A stretch of DNA of 64,000 nt from Choristoneura fumiferana (lineage: Eukaryota > Arthropoda > Insecta > Lepidoptera > Tortricidae), in contig NC_133473.1 of assembly GCF_025370935.1 (NCBI RefSeq), positions 4,962,872 through 5,026,871 on the forward strand. The letters run 5' to 3'. Under the pieces are notes generated by a model that saw only the letters and a list, made by a program, of their open reading frames with translations, was not told the origin of the DNA and did not search any database. How positions within the stretch are numbered: the first letter of the stretch is position 1; each line of letters starts with the position of its first letter. Position numbers and translations under genes: made by a program. This document shows, in pieces, positions 1 to 10,060 of the stretch.

Positions 1-73
1 AGCTCCCAACTTTGCGAAATAGAGACGAAATCATTGAAAACTGCGTCTTTCTGAACATTATTTTTATAATTGT

Positions 74-205
74 ACGACTGGATAGCCAAGTAGTTAGAGG
101 AACGACTACGAAGCTTGAGATCCCGGGTTCAATCCCAGGTAGGGATGCATATTTGTATGAAAAATCCGAGTGTTTGTGCTCGAGTCTTGGATGTTTAATA
201 AAATA
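74..205 (+). mobile_element. SINE-A, 3'-truncated copy
   Basis: This is the first half of a tRNA-derived SINE. It has an A-box-like part (GCCAAGTAGTTAGAGGAAC), ACTACGAAGCTTGAG and a B-box-like GGGTTCAATCCC. The head resembles tRNA-Arg(ACG) (compare TGACTACG). The copy stops at 205, where the tail of an oppositely oriented copy begins. Vertebrate-style folding rules do not give an intact tRNA, so this is not a functional tRNA gene. Confidence 0.75.
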
Positions 206-467
206 AAAATAAAATAAATATCACGGGACAATTCACACCAATTGACCTAGTCCCAAAGTAAGCTTAGCAAAGCTTGTGTTATGGGTACTAAGCAACGGAT
301 AAATATAATTATATAGATAGATACATACTTAAATACATATTAAACACCCAAGACCCGAGAACAAACATTCGTATTTTTCATACAAATATCTGCCCCGACA
401 CGGGAATCGAACCCGGGACCTCAAGCTTCGTAGTCAGGTTCTCTAACCACTAGGCCATCTGGTCGTC
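206..467 (-). mobile_element. SINE-A, near full length
   Basis: Read on the minus strand it starts GACGACCAGATGGCCTAG, contains the B-box GGGTTCGATTCCCG, continues ATTTGTATGAAAAATACGAA, and ends near CAATTGGTGTGAATTGTCC with an AT-rich tail (TATTTATTTTA). The 4411-4675 copy is nearly identical, which sets the borders. It lies tail-to-tail with the truncated copy before it. Confidence 0.85.
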
Positions 468-1387
468 TAAAAAGAATATGAGTACCGTTTTCGCATGATT
501 GCGTAAACGACTCAACATAAGGAAGGGTATAATATTTTAACAATTTTAGAAAGTAGATTTTAAAGCCATAATAAAAAAACAATATTAAGACCGGAGGAGA
601 AAAATGACAAGCAAATTTATGCCAAACTACACAAAAGCTCTAAAAGTGTGTGGTCTATTTCTCCTAGCCATAATAGCAAGATCAATGCGTATTGATGTCA
701 AGCTTGATAAAACGGTTTATAGTCCAACCTTTTAACTTTTTGTCAAGCCGACAACCTACTACATGCATCTTTGTAAGGCGAATTACCCTAATAATAGTCT
801 CTAACAGTGCCTATACAGTTTAAGGTTCCGAAGGCTGGAATTTCCCTGATTTTGTACATTACAAAGGCAGTTTTGTTATTAACTAGGCTGGCCTCGTTTC
901 TCCGGCGAGGTTTACGGCTTGCTTCACATTTTGGGTTACTTAACGGCCCTTCGTAAGCTTTTGATATTAAAATCTGCTTACTTATTACTATGATCACTTT
1001 ATGTTAAATTTTAATAATGATTCAAAAGCATTATCATTGGATGGTGTAACGTCAGCAAGACTATTGAATTTAAATGATATTTGTCTACACGCGCTAATCA
1101 ATATTTTTAATAAAATGTGTGAAATGAACCACAACCAAGCCATTATTCTTTGCTTCATCGGTCAAATTAAAGGCGCTTAGCGGCCACTTGCATGTTTCAG
1201 GATTAGAAAATGACATCAGTAAAGATGAGTTAGGTTTCGCTTTCTCATTTAGTGTTATTTACGCATTTACACATTTTATCAAACACAAATTTACGCGCAC
1301 TATGCCAATACTTCCAATATAGGTAATAAATAATGCTCTGGATTCATTATTGCTAGCAGTTGATTCAAAGTTTAAAAGTACTTCTGA
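468..1387. other. no feature recognised
   Basis: This is AT-rich sequence. An open frame on the minus strand at 788-997 (69 codons from a non-ATG-checked start) has no recognisable domain. I see no repeat family shared with the rest of the window. Confidence 0.5.
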
Positions 1388-1518
1388 GGGGCTACTACGA
1401 AATTTGTAAATCGAAGTTCGTATCGTACCGTCCCTCTTATTCTCGTATTAAATAATATTAGCGACAGTGGGACGGCAAGATACGAAGTTCGAATATTGCA
1501 CTTCGTAGTTATAGGGCC
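1388..1518. mobile_element. palindromic foldback MITE
   Basis: The left arm GGGGCTACTACGAAATTTG...CGAAGTTCGTATCGTACC is answered on the right by CGAACTTCGTATCTTGCC read in reverse complement. The whole unit can fold into a hairpin with arms of about 55 bases. There is no coding capacity. The transposase partner is unknown. Confidence 0.75.
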
Positions 1519-1937
1519 TGGTCCACACAAGACCGCCTAAATATATCACAACTTCACAGTTTATTACACGTGTGCGATACAGATGTTTCAAAGTTACACA
1601 AAGCTTTACTTTGCCCTTGGGAAGGAAGCCCAGGTAAACGGAATACCCTCAGCTTTCTATTATCACCCATTACAATGGAAAATTAATCTATGAGAGCATA
1701 CGTGATTAAAACCAATTCCAACTTGATAATCGAGAAGACATATTGATGATATGTTTCCGAGAAGCTATTTTTAGAAGACAAATATAATTATTGATCAGAG
1801 AAATCATTAAATTTTGGTAACATTATTTTACAAAAAAACAACAAAAAAACGAGTAAACTAGCAAAAGCATTGCAGTAAATAATTACATTCATAATTGAAA
1901 AGCTTGGTTGATATATTTTTACACTGTCTTTACATAG
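1519..1937. other. no feature recognised
   Basis: I see unique-looking AT-rich sequence with no motif or repeat that I can tie to a family. Confidence 0.45.
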
Positions 1938-2085
1938 TCCCACTAATAATATATAATAAATGCGACAGTTTGTAAGTCTGATTGTTTGTTACCTCATCGA
2001 TGCCTTTGTTTTTATCCCGGTTAATTGCACAGTTCCCGCGGAATAGTAACAAATTTTACACAGATGGAGTTGCGGGTAACAGGTA
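1938..2085 (+). mobile_element. Helitron-like fragment (H2 type)
   Basis: It begins TCCCACTAATAATATATAAT, the degenerate form of the TC...ATTATAAATGCG start seen in other copies. It keeps GTTTGTTACC, TTTTTATCCCGG and AGTTCCCGCGG, then ends near GAGTTGCGGGTAACAG without a clean CTAG. It is a decayed non-autonomous copy. Confidence 0.6.
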
Positions 2086-2329
2086 AAATAAATTCACTTA
2101 CCGCCGGCTGTGCGCTTTGATCTTTGATACATATACCTAGGCGGCCCGGTTGCACTTGGATGTAGTTATTGAAAAATGGAGCTGAAAAATGTGAAGTGCC
2201 TTTAATTAAAGACCTTTTTTGAGAACTGTATTTGAGCAAAGCCGAGACATATCGCTAGTTATTTATAAAAATCTTGTTTAACTTTACTTTAAATCAATAT
2301 TGTTTTGTCTTTATCTATCACTTTGAAAA

Positions 2330-2501
2330 CGGCCAGGACATCCTCGGACCACGTGGGGGCGATCAGTTGAGAAGGAGGCTGGCTCAATTGGTCTCGGCTG
2401 GGAAGAGCTGGAAGAAGCTGCGCAAGATCGAGCCAAATGGAAAACTCTTCTACGAGCCCTATGTCCCTAGTGAGGGATAACAGGATCACATCATCATCAT
2501 C
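2330..2501 (+). mobile_element. RTE-like LINE 3' end with 13-bp TSD
   Basis: The translated tail contains DQLRRRLAQL and KSWKKL, then after a frameshift KWKTLLRALCP, which resembles the C-terminus of RTE-type reverse transcriptases (GRPxxRWxDxL...W). The 3' end is a CAT triplet tail. The sequence ATCACTTTGAAAA flanks it at 2317-2329 and 2502-2514. It belongs to a different subfamily from the copies at 5350 or 52424. It is a dead, 5'-truncated insertion. Confidence 0.75.
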
Positions 2502-2514
2502 ATCACTTTGAAAA

Positions 2515-3314
2515 ATTTCTTTACTAGACACAGACAAAACATGCATTATGCTATAACTAAAAAGAGGTCATAAGTGAATAGAGTAATGTCTAACTGTACT
2601 GTCTAATAAGCTAAGGCCATAAATCAAAATTCTAACAACATAGTGAACAAACGAAGACCAAACCTTATTAATGACCAAGAAAATTCTTCACGAATGTTAC
2701 GATTCGTAGTTATTAGGCTGAATTTGTCATCAATTTAAAAGTAAAATAGACCTTAGTATTTTATTGCGTGCAAATGACTAGGAACCTTTAGCTAAATTCA
2801 GGCCAGCCTTTCTAATTTAAACCTTAAAACGTCCAGTACGATTTCAATTTTAGTATTTTGAAATGATAAATCATACCTGTCAAATTAATTCAAAACAAAA
2901 CGCATTCGTATCAAACTCAAAGAAAGTCGAACGTCAAACGATAAATCAAATGGCATAACAATTATATCCACGCACAAAACAATAAACGCTGCTAAGCACG
3001 TAGCACCTCTACGCTCGCGTAGGCGTCTACGAATCCGTAGCAATCAACCAATCTAATGTTCGGATGCCATGTCAAAGGAATTCTATAAAACTGGTACGGT
3101 GGAAATACCGTTCTTCGGACGAATGGTGAAAAAACGTAAGCGGCACTTTGCGTGACCGAGCGCGTGGTCAATGAAAATTCGGTCGGCGAGCATTAAATAA
3201 AATAAAATATAACCGAAATTGGGTTTATGTTGATGTTGAAATGTGGTATTTTAAGTGAATGCATTGATTGGCAAAGCAAATATAGGAGAGGTGGAAGTAA
3301 AAAATGAATATTAG
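2515..3314. other. no gene recognised; isolated TATA-like motif
   Basis: Most of this is AT-rich and unassigned. Around 3081-3180 there is a GC-richer patch with TATAAAA near 3086, but no downstream open frame or repeat supports a promoter, so none is called. Confidence 0.4.
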
Positions 3315-3321
3315 TTTTCAT

Positions 3322-3661
3322 GTGATTCATCATCATCATCATAATATCATCCATAGGACGCCTACTGCTCGACATAGGCCTCCCCCATAGACCTCCAGTT
3401 GTCTCGGTTGGAAGCGGCTTACATCCACCGTAAACCCGCGACATCAACCTGGACATCCCACGTTACGCTTGCCGATCCGCAGTCTCCAGGCTCCAACAAC
3501 CTTCTGTTCTCCGTGCTATACGGCGTGCCCATTGCTACTTCAACGAGCTAATTCCCTTTATAGTGAGCCTTGTTCTTCTACGTATCTCCTCATTTCTGAT
3601 TCAATCCCATAGAGAAAGCCCAAACATCTCCATAGCTCGCTGAGAAACTCTGTGCCTATAT
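3322..3661 (-). pseudogene. RTE-like reverse transcriptase C-terminal remnant
   Basis: Read on the minus strand it encodes pieces such as RAMEMFGLSLWD, EEIRRRTRLT and ARRIARRTEGCW, then ends GGGGAGGCCTATGTCGAGCAG, a TCCTATGGATGA stretch and ATG triplets. These match the C-terminal region seen in the other RTE copies here, broken by stops and shifts. A weak 7-bp flank, TTTTCAT, occurs at 3315-3321 and 3662-3668. Confidence 0.7.
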
Positions 3662-3837
3662 TTTTCATATACCCCAAATTATCCCACTTTATTTTTGTTA
3701 TATTTGAGATCGTGAATTAAAAATTACAGAAACCGTGTTTACTGGAAACAATTTCAAATTATTACATACTTATTGACCTCTATTATGTACACGTCATTGT
3801 CATTAATTAATAAGACACAGAATTCAGTTAACCTGTG

Positions 3838-3990
3838 AATACTAATAGTGCTATTAATATTATATACGCGAAAGTTTGTGAGTATGTGTGAGTGTGTATG
3901 TTTGTTACTCCTTCACGCTAAAATGGCTGAACACATTTGGATACAAATCGTTCTGTAAATATAGAGATGCTGGAGAGAGATTTCTCTTCT
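3838..3990 (+). mobile_element. Helitron-like 5' fragment
   Basis: The stretch has TAATATTATATACGCGAAAG, a run of GTTTGTGAG/TGTGTGAG, then GTTTGTTACTCCTTCACGC and GGCTGAAC. This is the 5' half of the lepidopteran Helitron type described at 40061. The 3' hairpin and CTAG end are absent. Confidence 0.6.
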
Positions 3991-4112
3991 GGTAAACAAG
4001 TGTTTTAAATATATTCGATTAGATTGGAAAAGGTTTAAAACACCCTTGTTTACCACAAAAATAATCGCTCTAGGCTGAATTTCGGCTATTTTTTATCTTT
4101 TTTAAATGTGGT

Positions 4113-4410
4113 AGAGCCTTACTGTATCCACTTGCTGGCTGCAGTACACGAATGGGCGGGCTCCACCGGGTTAGTACTACACTCCCACAGAATACCGGCG
4201 TGAAATAGTACTTTTGCTACTGTGTTTCGTACTATGAGTCGGAGACCTGGAGGCCCAAATCTCCTCCCCTTCCCCCCTCCTCCCTCCCCTATTAGCCCCC
4301 TTTTAGGCCGGCAACGCACCCGCAGTCCTAATAATGCTGTAGATGTCCATGGGCGGCGGTGATCACTTACCATCAGGTGACCCGCATGTTCGTTTGCCAG
4401 CTATTTTATA
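4113..4410 (+). mobile_element. family C repeat, short form
   Basis: Its 3' half carries GGCCGGCAACGCACCCGCAG, TGGGCGGCGGTGATCACTTA, CCATCAGGTGACC and GTTCGTTTGCC, followed by an AT-rich tail. That end matches the copies at 12895, 47465 and 51270. The 5' half is less alike. I read it as a LINE or SINE 3' end; the family is not named. Confidence 0.65.
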
Positions 4411-4675
4411 TAAATAAATAAATAAATATCATGGGACAATTCACACCAATTGACCTAATCCCAAAGTAAGCTTAGCAAAGCTTGTGTTATGGGTACTAAG
4501 CAACGGATAGATATAATTATATAAATAGACACATACTTAAATACATATTAAACACCCAAGACCCGAGAGCAAACATTCGTATTTTTCATACAAATATCTG
4601 CCCCGACACGGGAATCGAACCCGGGACCTCAAGCTTCGTAGTCAGGTTCTCTAACCACTAGGCCATCTGGTCGTC
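4411..4675 (-). mobile_element. SINE-A, near full length
   Basis: It is nearly identical to 206-467, with the same tRNA-Arg-like head (box A GGCCTAGTGGTTAGAG, box B GGGTTCGATTCCC) and the same tail. The extra GTCGTCTGGTCGTCG at the head is a small duplication of the 5' end. The tail abuts the tail of the family C repeat. Confidence 0.85.
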
Positions 4676-4887
4676 TGGTCGTCGTATAAAAAAAGGAATA
4701 ATAAAAAAACCTTGATATTCCCACAGGATCTGGTAATAGCAATGTGTCAGGCAAAAATATACCTATTCTTTTGAAAATTGAAAATAATTTATTGCATAAA
4801 AACTTATAAACAAGAGTTTACGGCTCTGAATCCTGAGCTAGAAGTCCCTGTGTTACAGGATCTTTGTGTTGAAAACTATGAGACTAT

Positions 4888-5005
4888 GCCCACTAGCACG
4901 TTTCCTAACTAACCGTCGCCGTCGCGTCCATCATGTATGCGCTTGACATTCCGTTCCTGACACGTTCTTATTACGGTCGTAGCATGATACGGTGTTATTA
5001 GGGTT
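4888..5005 (-). mobile_element. family R terminal-repeat fragment
   Basis: Read in reverse complement it has ACCGTATCATG, GACCGTAATAAGAACGTGTC, GGAACGGAATG and GACGGCGACGGTTAGTTA. The same block forms the ends of the TIR elements at 33671-34812 and 45659-46236. Only one end is present here. Confidence 0.6.
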
Positions 5006-5089
5006 AAAAATCTTTAAGAGACATGAAATTCGGCACGATTGATTTTGTGTGCGAAAACCGTGATGAAATTTTCCAAAAATCCTATGGGA

Positions 5090-5275
5090 ATTTAAGAAAG
5101 AAAGAAAAAAAGAAAGAAAAGAAAAAACATTTATTCACAACACAAGACACAACAATAGTATTAAGTACAAATAGACAACACGTAGGAAAGTATGTGTCAT
5201 TGCGGTTGTGAATCGGACACTGGCTCAGCATAATGCTGAAGCGTTAATAATTAACACCCCAGCGCTGATTCAGTG
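5090..5275 (-). mobile_element. LINE-P 3' end with CTTT tail
   Basis: On the minus strand it reads CAGCATTATGCTGAGCCAGTG, then GTTGTGAATAAATG (a polyadenylation-like AATAAA) and a TTTC-rich tail. A second minus-strand copy with TATGCTGAGCCGGGACC and a similar tail lies at 58000-58150. It is probably the 3' UTR of a Jockey- or CR1-type LINE. Confidence 0.55.
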
Positions 5276-5349
5276 AAATTCCGGTATTTCGATTCAACTG
5301 CTGAACCTGATGGTCTGTGCGTACAAAGCCACGGGTACACACTAGTACT

Positions 5350-5638
5350 CTATCATCATGTCAGCCGAAAGACGTCTACGCTGAACATAGGCCGCTCCCA
5401 AGGCTCTCCAGTCAGACCGGTCTTGTGCTTTCCGCATCCACCGCGATCCCGCGATCTTAACCAGGTCGTCGCTCCATCTTGTCGGAGGCCTACCGACAGC
5501 TCGTCTCCCGGTCCACGGACGCCATTCGAGAACCTTCTGACCCCATCGGCCATCAGTCCTGCGAGCAATGTGCCCCGCCCACTGCCACTCAGTTTCACAA
5601 TACTTCAGGCTATGTCGGTAACCTTAGTTCTACTGCAG
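5350..5638 (-). pseudogene. RTE-like LINE 3' end with 9-bp TSD
   Basis: The minus strand carries the C-terminal reverse transcriptase region: WAGHIARRTDGRW, KVLEWRPWTGRRAVG, then RWSDDLVKI and RWMRKAQDRSDWRALG in neighbouring frames, followed by GGCTGACATGATGAT. The target duplication ACTAGTACT is present at 5341-5349 and 5639-5647. It is 289 bases long and closest to the copy at 12357-12650. It is a dead insertion. Confidence 0.8.
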
Positions 5639-5955
5639 ACTAGTACTATTACTCTATAAAGCTATCCAACTCAAAACTTTGTAGCAAATCGAATGTTTTA
5701 AATATACTTGTTAAATGCTGAAACACACAGCGCCACTTCAATTTTCCGTCCAAGACCCCAAAGTAAATAAATAAAACCTCAATCATTAAAATCTGAACAC
5801 TTGATCGATAAACGTTTGAAACATCGTCCTAAAATAATAATGGCTTTTATTTTAATGCGCTTAAGGTTCGGGTCGCGGGCTTAGAGATTGCTTGTTAGCG
5901 GCTGTCCCGTACAAACGTGATAAAAGTTTGATTGAAAATATCTAACATGGTTGTG

Positions 5956-6385
5956 CGGGTTCCGGAGCCAAAAAGGCAAAAATGGAACCCTTATAGTTTC
6001 GCCATATCTGTCTGTCTGTCTGTCTGTCCGTCTGTCTGTCCTTCCGTCCGCGGCTTTGCTCAGGAACTATCAATGCTAGAAAGCTTTAATTGCACGGATA
6101 TATATGTAAACCATGCAGACAAAATGGTACAATAAAAATAAAAATATTTTTTTTAGGCTACCTCCCATAGACGTAAAGTGGGGGTGTTTTTTTTTCTCAT
6201 CCAACCCTATAGTATGGGGTATCGTTGGATAGGTCTTTTAAAACAATTAGGGTTTTGCTAAGACGATTTTTCGATTCAGCGATTTGTTTGCGAAATATTC
6301 AACTTTAAATTGCAAATTTTCATTAAAATCGAGCGTCCCCCCCCTCTTAAATCTAAACTAGTGGGTGGAAAAATTTGCAACGTTC
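5956..6385 (+). mobile_element. family F repeat, 3'-truncated
   Basis: It begins GGTTCCGGAGCCAAAAAGGC and continues with a TCTG-rich run (6006-6045), CCGCGGCTTTGCTCAGG, CCCATAGACGTAAAGTGGG, GGTATCGTTGGATAGGTC and a CCCCCCCC run, then breaks off. The complete copy at 35449-35992 defines the missing 3' end. It has no coding capacity. Confidence 0.75.
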
Positions 6386-7432
6386 TTTTGTCACGTCCCC
6401 ATAGTAATCATAAAGTAATGTATTATCCCCAATGTAATGTACCCATAGTAATTTTCATTGGTTATGGTTAAAGTTAATGCTTTAAGAATAAAAATGATTT
6501 AATTATAATACGTAATAACATTTATTATTTATCGTAAGAACAACTGCATTATTTACATCACTGGTCATGAGGCACATGTGCCTCATAGGACAGGGAACCT
6601 GTTAAAATAAATTTACAAAAAATCGATTCTTTCAACTTAAAGAAGTACCTATACAATAAAATAAATAAAAAAATCTATAAATAATCTATTTTACATTTTT
6701 TACTAATTTATTTGAATTCATGCTGTTTTAATCTGGAAATAAAGTCTTATTTGTTACTATTGAAACTGTCACAAGATTCGTATATTATCTAAATGGTTGC
6801 CCAGTAAAGACCGTTTTTCTGCAATAACACCGTCTATTGTGTACCCTACTTTTTGATTATATTTATGTATACCAAACCTACATGATATGTACCTGCACTA
6901 AAAATGAACGCCTGTTTGTTTTTGTCAAATTTTACTCACTTCTAAAGACTATCAACTTAAAAATGTTGGTATCAAAATGTAATTTAAATGACAATGCAAG
7001 TACATAACAAAAATACATTCAGTTAAAATAGCTTAAGACCATTAAAAACTATTTTTTAATTATAGTTTAAATGAGAATGCATGTACACAAAAAAACAGTC
7101 GGTGAAAAAACTTGCCTGTAAATAAAAATTTTAAGTATATTTTTTATTTTAGACTACTCGTAAATTTGTGTGGGTAGTCTATCACCAGGGGACGCTTAAT
7201 CAAATTATTCAAAGCGGACCTTGAGGCCGCCGTCTCGACAAACACGAGCATTTACGGTTCGATATTGCTAACCATCGGAGTTGGAAAGTATTTTCGAATT
7301 GAGCCAATAGTTTCGAGGGTATTGTATGAGAACACAAGCACACTTGTTTTATTAATACGGATCGACGTTCATGTAACTAACGCTATAGGCAGCTGTTTGT
7401 TTTGTTTTGAGGGTTTCGTAGTTAAAATGATA
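6386..7432. other. mostly unassigned AT-rich sequence
   Basis: Nothing here matches the repeat families of the window apart from the palindrome at 6567-6586. Runs of A and T dominate 6600-7140. The block 7150-7430 is less AT-rich but has no recognisable frame. Confidence 0.45.
6567..6586. repeat. perfect 20-bp palindrome
   Basis: ATGAGGCACATGTGCCTCAT equals its own reverse complement. It sits beside an AT-rich stretch and GGGAACCTG, so it may be the stem of a retroelement 3' end. Confidence 0.7.
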
Positions 7433-7793
7433 AACCGGCCAAGAGCGTGTGGGACACGCCCAAGATAGGGTTCCGTAGCCATAAAGAAAAAATCAAGTAA
7501 CAGTTTTCTAAGGATTTCGTGTTGTGTTTGGAATTTTCCAAGTTTAGGTGTATTTTATACCTTAGGCTGCTATTTACTCTTAAACTACTAAACAACAACA
7601 AACAACTCAAACAATTCCCTCGTAATCTTAGCAGTTATAATTACCCATGTTAATTTGATATACTTACTACCATCCTGTTTTTTTTTTGAAATTTGGGACG
7701 CTCGATTTTCTTGAAAATTTGCACTTTAAAGCTGAATATTTTGCAAACAGATCACTGAATCGAAAAATCGTCCTGACAACACCCCAATTTTTT
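7433..7793 (-). mobile_element. family F repeat, 5'-truncated
   Basis: On the plus strand it opens ACCGGCCAAGAGCGTGTGGG and ATAGGGTTCCGTAGCCAT, the reverse complement of the family F 3' end. It runs through GGGACGCTCGATTTTC to CGAAAAATCGTC. The part bearing the TCTG run is missing. Confidence 0.75.
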
Positions 7794-8631
7794 TTTCATA
7801 CCAAAATATTATTGTTAAATGCTGTTTTCGATTTAAGCGATACAATAATAAATTGACGGCGCATTAATACGGCAAATAAATGTTTATCTTAGACATGTCA
7901 AATGAATGTCAGAAAATATTTCAAGGCCCCCGTACCAAGAGACAGCGATAACACCACCATGTTCGACACACTGATTTAACAATTAATCTTTGGGCATCAA
8001 TAAATTATCTAAATTGAAGTTTTTAAAAATGTTACAAAACAAAAGTAGCTTAGTTTCGTGAGTAGAATCGAATCTTGTAGTTAAAACCCCATAGTCAGAG
8101 ACGCACCCTGTCTACATATTCGGAATCAGTAAATTTATCACTGTCATTTGAGCTACGTCTCAAAATTTTCGCAAAAATGTAGCTATGTCAATTTCTCCTT
8201 TGAACCGTCGATATAATACACCCCTCCTTTTGCGTTGGGGGTTTATAATTGATCACCATTATAAACACATATCGAACCCTCGCAAGAACAATAAAAAGGT
8301 ATAATCAATGGCCGACTAATCCGAATGGGCTCGATCTACCAATCAACCGCCTAATTATTGCTATTGAATACGCCATTAAACAGATCGACTAGAGATTACC
8401 GCATTGAGAACAATCACGCGATGTGTGTTATAAATACACTTGAGCCTATGAAAAGGCTTTGTATTGCCTACGTAGGTTTTATGGTTTATATTCGTTTAAG
8501 TAATTTTTTTATTGGATGTTGAGTTAGGGGTCAAAAGTGTTCATGTAATATAAGCACACGGCCGCGGCGTCGCCAGATCTCTTCTTTTGAACTTGGCTTG
8601 ACACGCTGCCGCGTCCTTCCCATTTTGTTAG
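7794..8631. other. no feature recognised
   Basis: I see no frame or shared repeat. A GC-richer patch (CACGGCCGCGGCGTCGCC, near 8558) just precedes the SINE-B copy. Confidence 0.45.
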
Positions 8632-8952
8632 TATCATCATCCCATCCCAGCCTATATACGTCCCACTGCAGGGCACAGGCCTCCCCTCAGAATGAAAGGG
8701 CTTGGGCAGTAGTTCCCACGCGGGCCCAGTGCGGATTGGGAACTTCACACACACCATTGAATTGCTTCGCAGGTTTGTGCAGGTTTCCTCACGATGTTTT
8801 CCTTCACCGTAAAGCTCGTGGTAAATTTCAAATGTAATTCCGCACATGAATTTCTAAAAACTCAGAGGTGCGAGCCGGGGTTCCCACGTTGACGTTGAAC
8901 CCACGATCCTCTGCTTGAGAGGCCATAGGTCAAACCACTCGGCCACCACAGC
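8632..8952 (-). mobile_element. SINE-B, near full length
   Basis: The minus strand starts GCTGTGGTGGCCGAGTGG and has the tRNA-Leu-like arm CCTCTCAAGCAGAGG and a box B-like GGGTTCAA. The body follows (CACGAGCTTTACGGTGAAGG, CGCACTGGGCCCGCG) and the end is GGAGGCCTGTGCCCTGCAG with ACGTATATAGGCTGGG and ATG triplets. A short insertion near 8893-8905 breaks box B. Confidence 0.8.
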
Positions 8953-8956
8953 TTGC

Positions 8957-9105
8957 ACATCATCGCCATCATTGTCATGTCATCCGTAGGATGTCCACTG
9001 TTGGACATAGGCCTCTCCCATGGACTTTCAGTTGCTTTGGTTGGAAGAGCCTGCATCCACCGTGAACCTGCCAGCCAGGCCGTCGTTGAGTGCCGGGTGC
9101 TTCTC
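8957..9105 (-). pseudogene. RTE-like LINE 3' end, very short
   Basis: Read on the minus strand it shows AGTCCATGGGAGAGGCCTAT, GTCCAACAGTGGACATCC and TACGGATGACATGAC, the 3' end of the same subfamily as 3322-3661. It directly follows the 5' end of SINE-B, separated by a CATCATCGCC tract. Confidence 0.65.
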
Positions 9106-9185
9106 AATAAATGTTTTTCCGAACCAGGGGTAGATGTTTTTGACATTCATAAGTGGTTGTCATAAGCTAAATTGAATACACATAT
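9106..9185 (+). mobile_element. LINE-G 3' end
   Basis: It reads GTTTTTCCGAACC, GTAGATGTTTTTGACATTC, ATAAGTGGTTGTCATAAGC and TATTTTGACGTTGAC. The same end, with a TTTGAC tandem tail, appears at 54012 and 56595. A TTGACT-repeat tail is typical of CR1- or L2-like LINEs; the assignment is inference. Confidence 0.65.
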
Positions 9186-9344
9186 TTTGACGTTGACTTG
9201 GACATATGTCCATCTCGTTGGTGGGTTTGTGGTTGAGTCACATACCTGCTAAAAATTTAACCAAAATTGTTTATTATTATTTTTATATGTTTAATAATTA
9301 TTTTACTTTTAATAAACCATTTTTTTTACTATGTATCCAAACAA

Positions 9345-9540
9345 ACTTATCTATACTCGTAAATGATAACCTTTTATGTGTCCGTCTGTCCGTCTATCTG
9401 TTACTCGTACCTTTTCACGTCTAAACCGCTGAGATTCTGGGAAGGAAATAAATAGTTTTTAATCCCGGAAAATTTCATAGTTCCCGCGGGATAGCAATGA
9501 ACAAAAAGTCGTAGACAGAGTCGCGGGCAACAGCTACTTT
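9345..9540 (+). mobile_element. Helitron-like fragment (H2 type)
   Basis: It has CCGTCTGTCCGTC, GTTACTCGTACCTTTTCACG, CTAAACCGCTGAGATT, TTTTTAATCCCGG, AGTTCCCGCGGGATAGC and AGTCGCGGGCAACAGCTA. Both exact termini are eroded: the final CTAG reads CTAC. Confidence 0.65.
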
Positions 9541-9690
9541 TAAATAGTCTCAAATGTAGATTCAAAAAGCTAGTGTTATCTGATTCTACTGATGACATCA
9601 GATCAATGAAACCCGGGAAACTACGATTAAGCCATCAATTTTATGACTTTACCTTGATTTAATTAGGATAAGGGAGGTTTTATTGCTTTA

Positions 9691-9720
9691 CTAGCTTTTA
9701 TCAGCGGGTTTGCTCACGTG
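9691..9720 (-). mobile_element. Helitron 3' terminus fragment
   Basis: The minus strand ends CAAACCCGCTGATAAAAG then CTAG, with T outside. That is the 3' hairpin plus CTAG signature of the Lep1-like Helitrons here. Upstream body is missing. Confidence 0.5.
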
Positions 9721-9799
9721 AACAACTGACTGGCCGTAGAATTAAAACTACAACTACAATTTATAAAAAAAAAAAAAAAAAACTTGGTTCCATTGTTTT

Positions 9800-10020
9800 G
9801 ATTTCTCATTTTGATACTAAATTTAAATGTCTGTGTGTCTGTCTGTGGCATTGTAGCTCTGAAACAGATGAACCGATTTCAATGTGTTTTTTTTTTACAC
9901 AAATGCTAGTTACTTTGGGGTAGTTCTTAGCTATGGTTCATTAAAATCATAAAATAATAATATCTAAAAGTTTAAAATGGTAATGTCAGGGGTTTTTAAC
10001 TTTTCCAAGTTGGTTAGGTT
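9800..10020 (+). mobile_element. family N repeat, diverged
   Basis: It retains GTCTGTGTGTCTGTCTGTGG, GTAGCTCTGAAAC, GAACCGATTTCAATG, GGTTCTTAG-like and TCAGGGGTTTTTAACTTTTC, TTGGTTAGGTT. The better copy is at 14332-14583. Confidence 0.6.
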
Positions 10021-10029
10021 AATTAAAAA

Positions 10030-10060
10030 AATATATCATGGGACACTTGACACCAATCGA
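10030..10060 (-). mobile_element. SINE-A tail fragment
   Basis: ATATATCATGGGACACTTGA followed by CACCAATCGAC is the 3' end of SINE-A in reverse orientation. The rest is absent, and a TTGA/GATT simple run follows. Confidence 0.5.

Noticed and set aside
3086..3092. TATA box promoter
   Set aside because: A single TATAAAA with no downstream transcript or frame is expected by chance in AT-rich DNA.
8524..8847. 107-codon minus frame and similar frames at 31002 and 33825
   Set aside because: They read through SINE-B copies and are not proteins.
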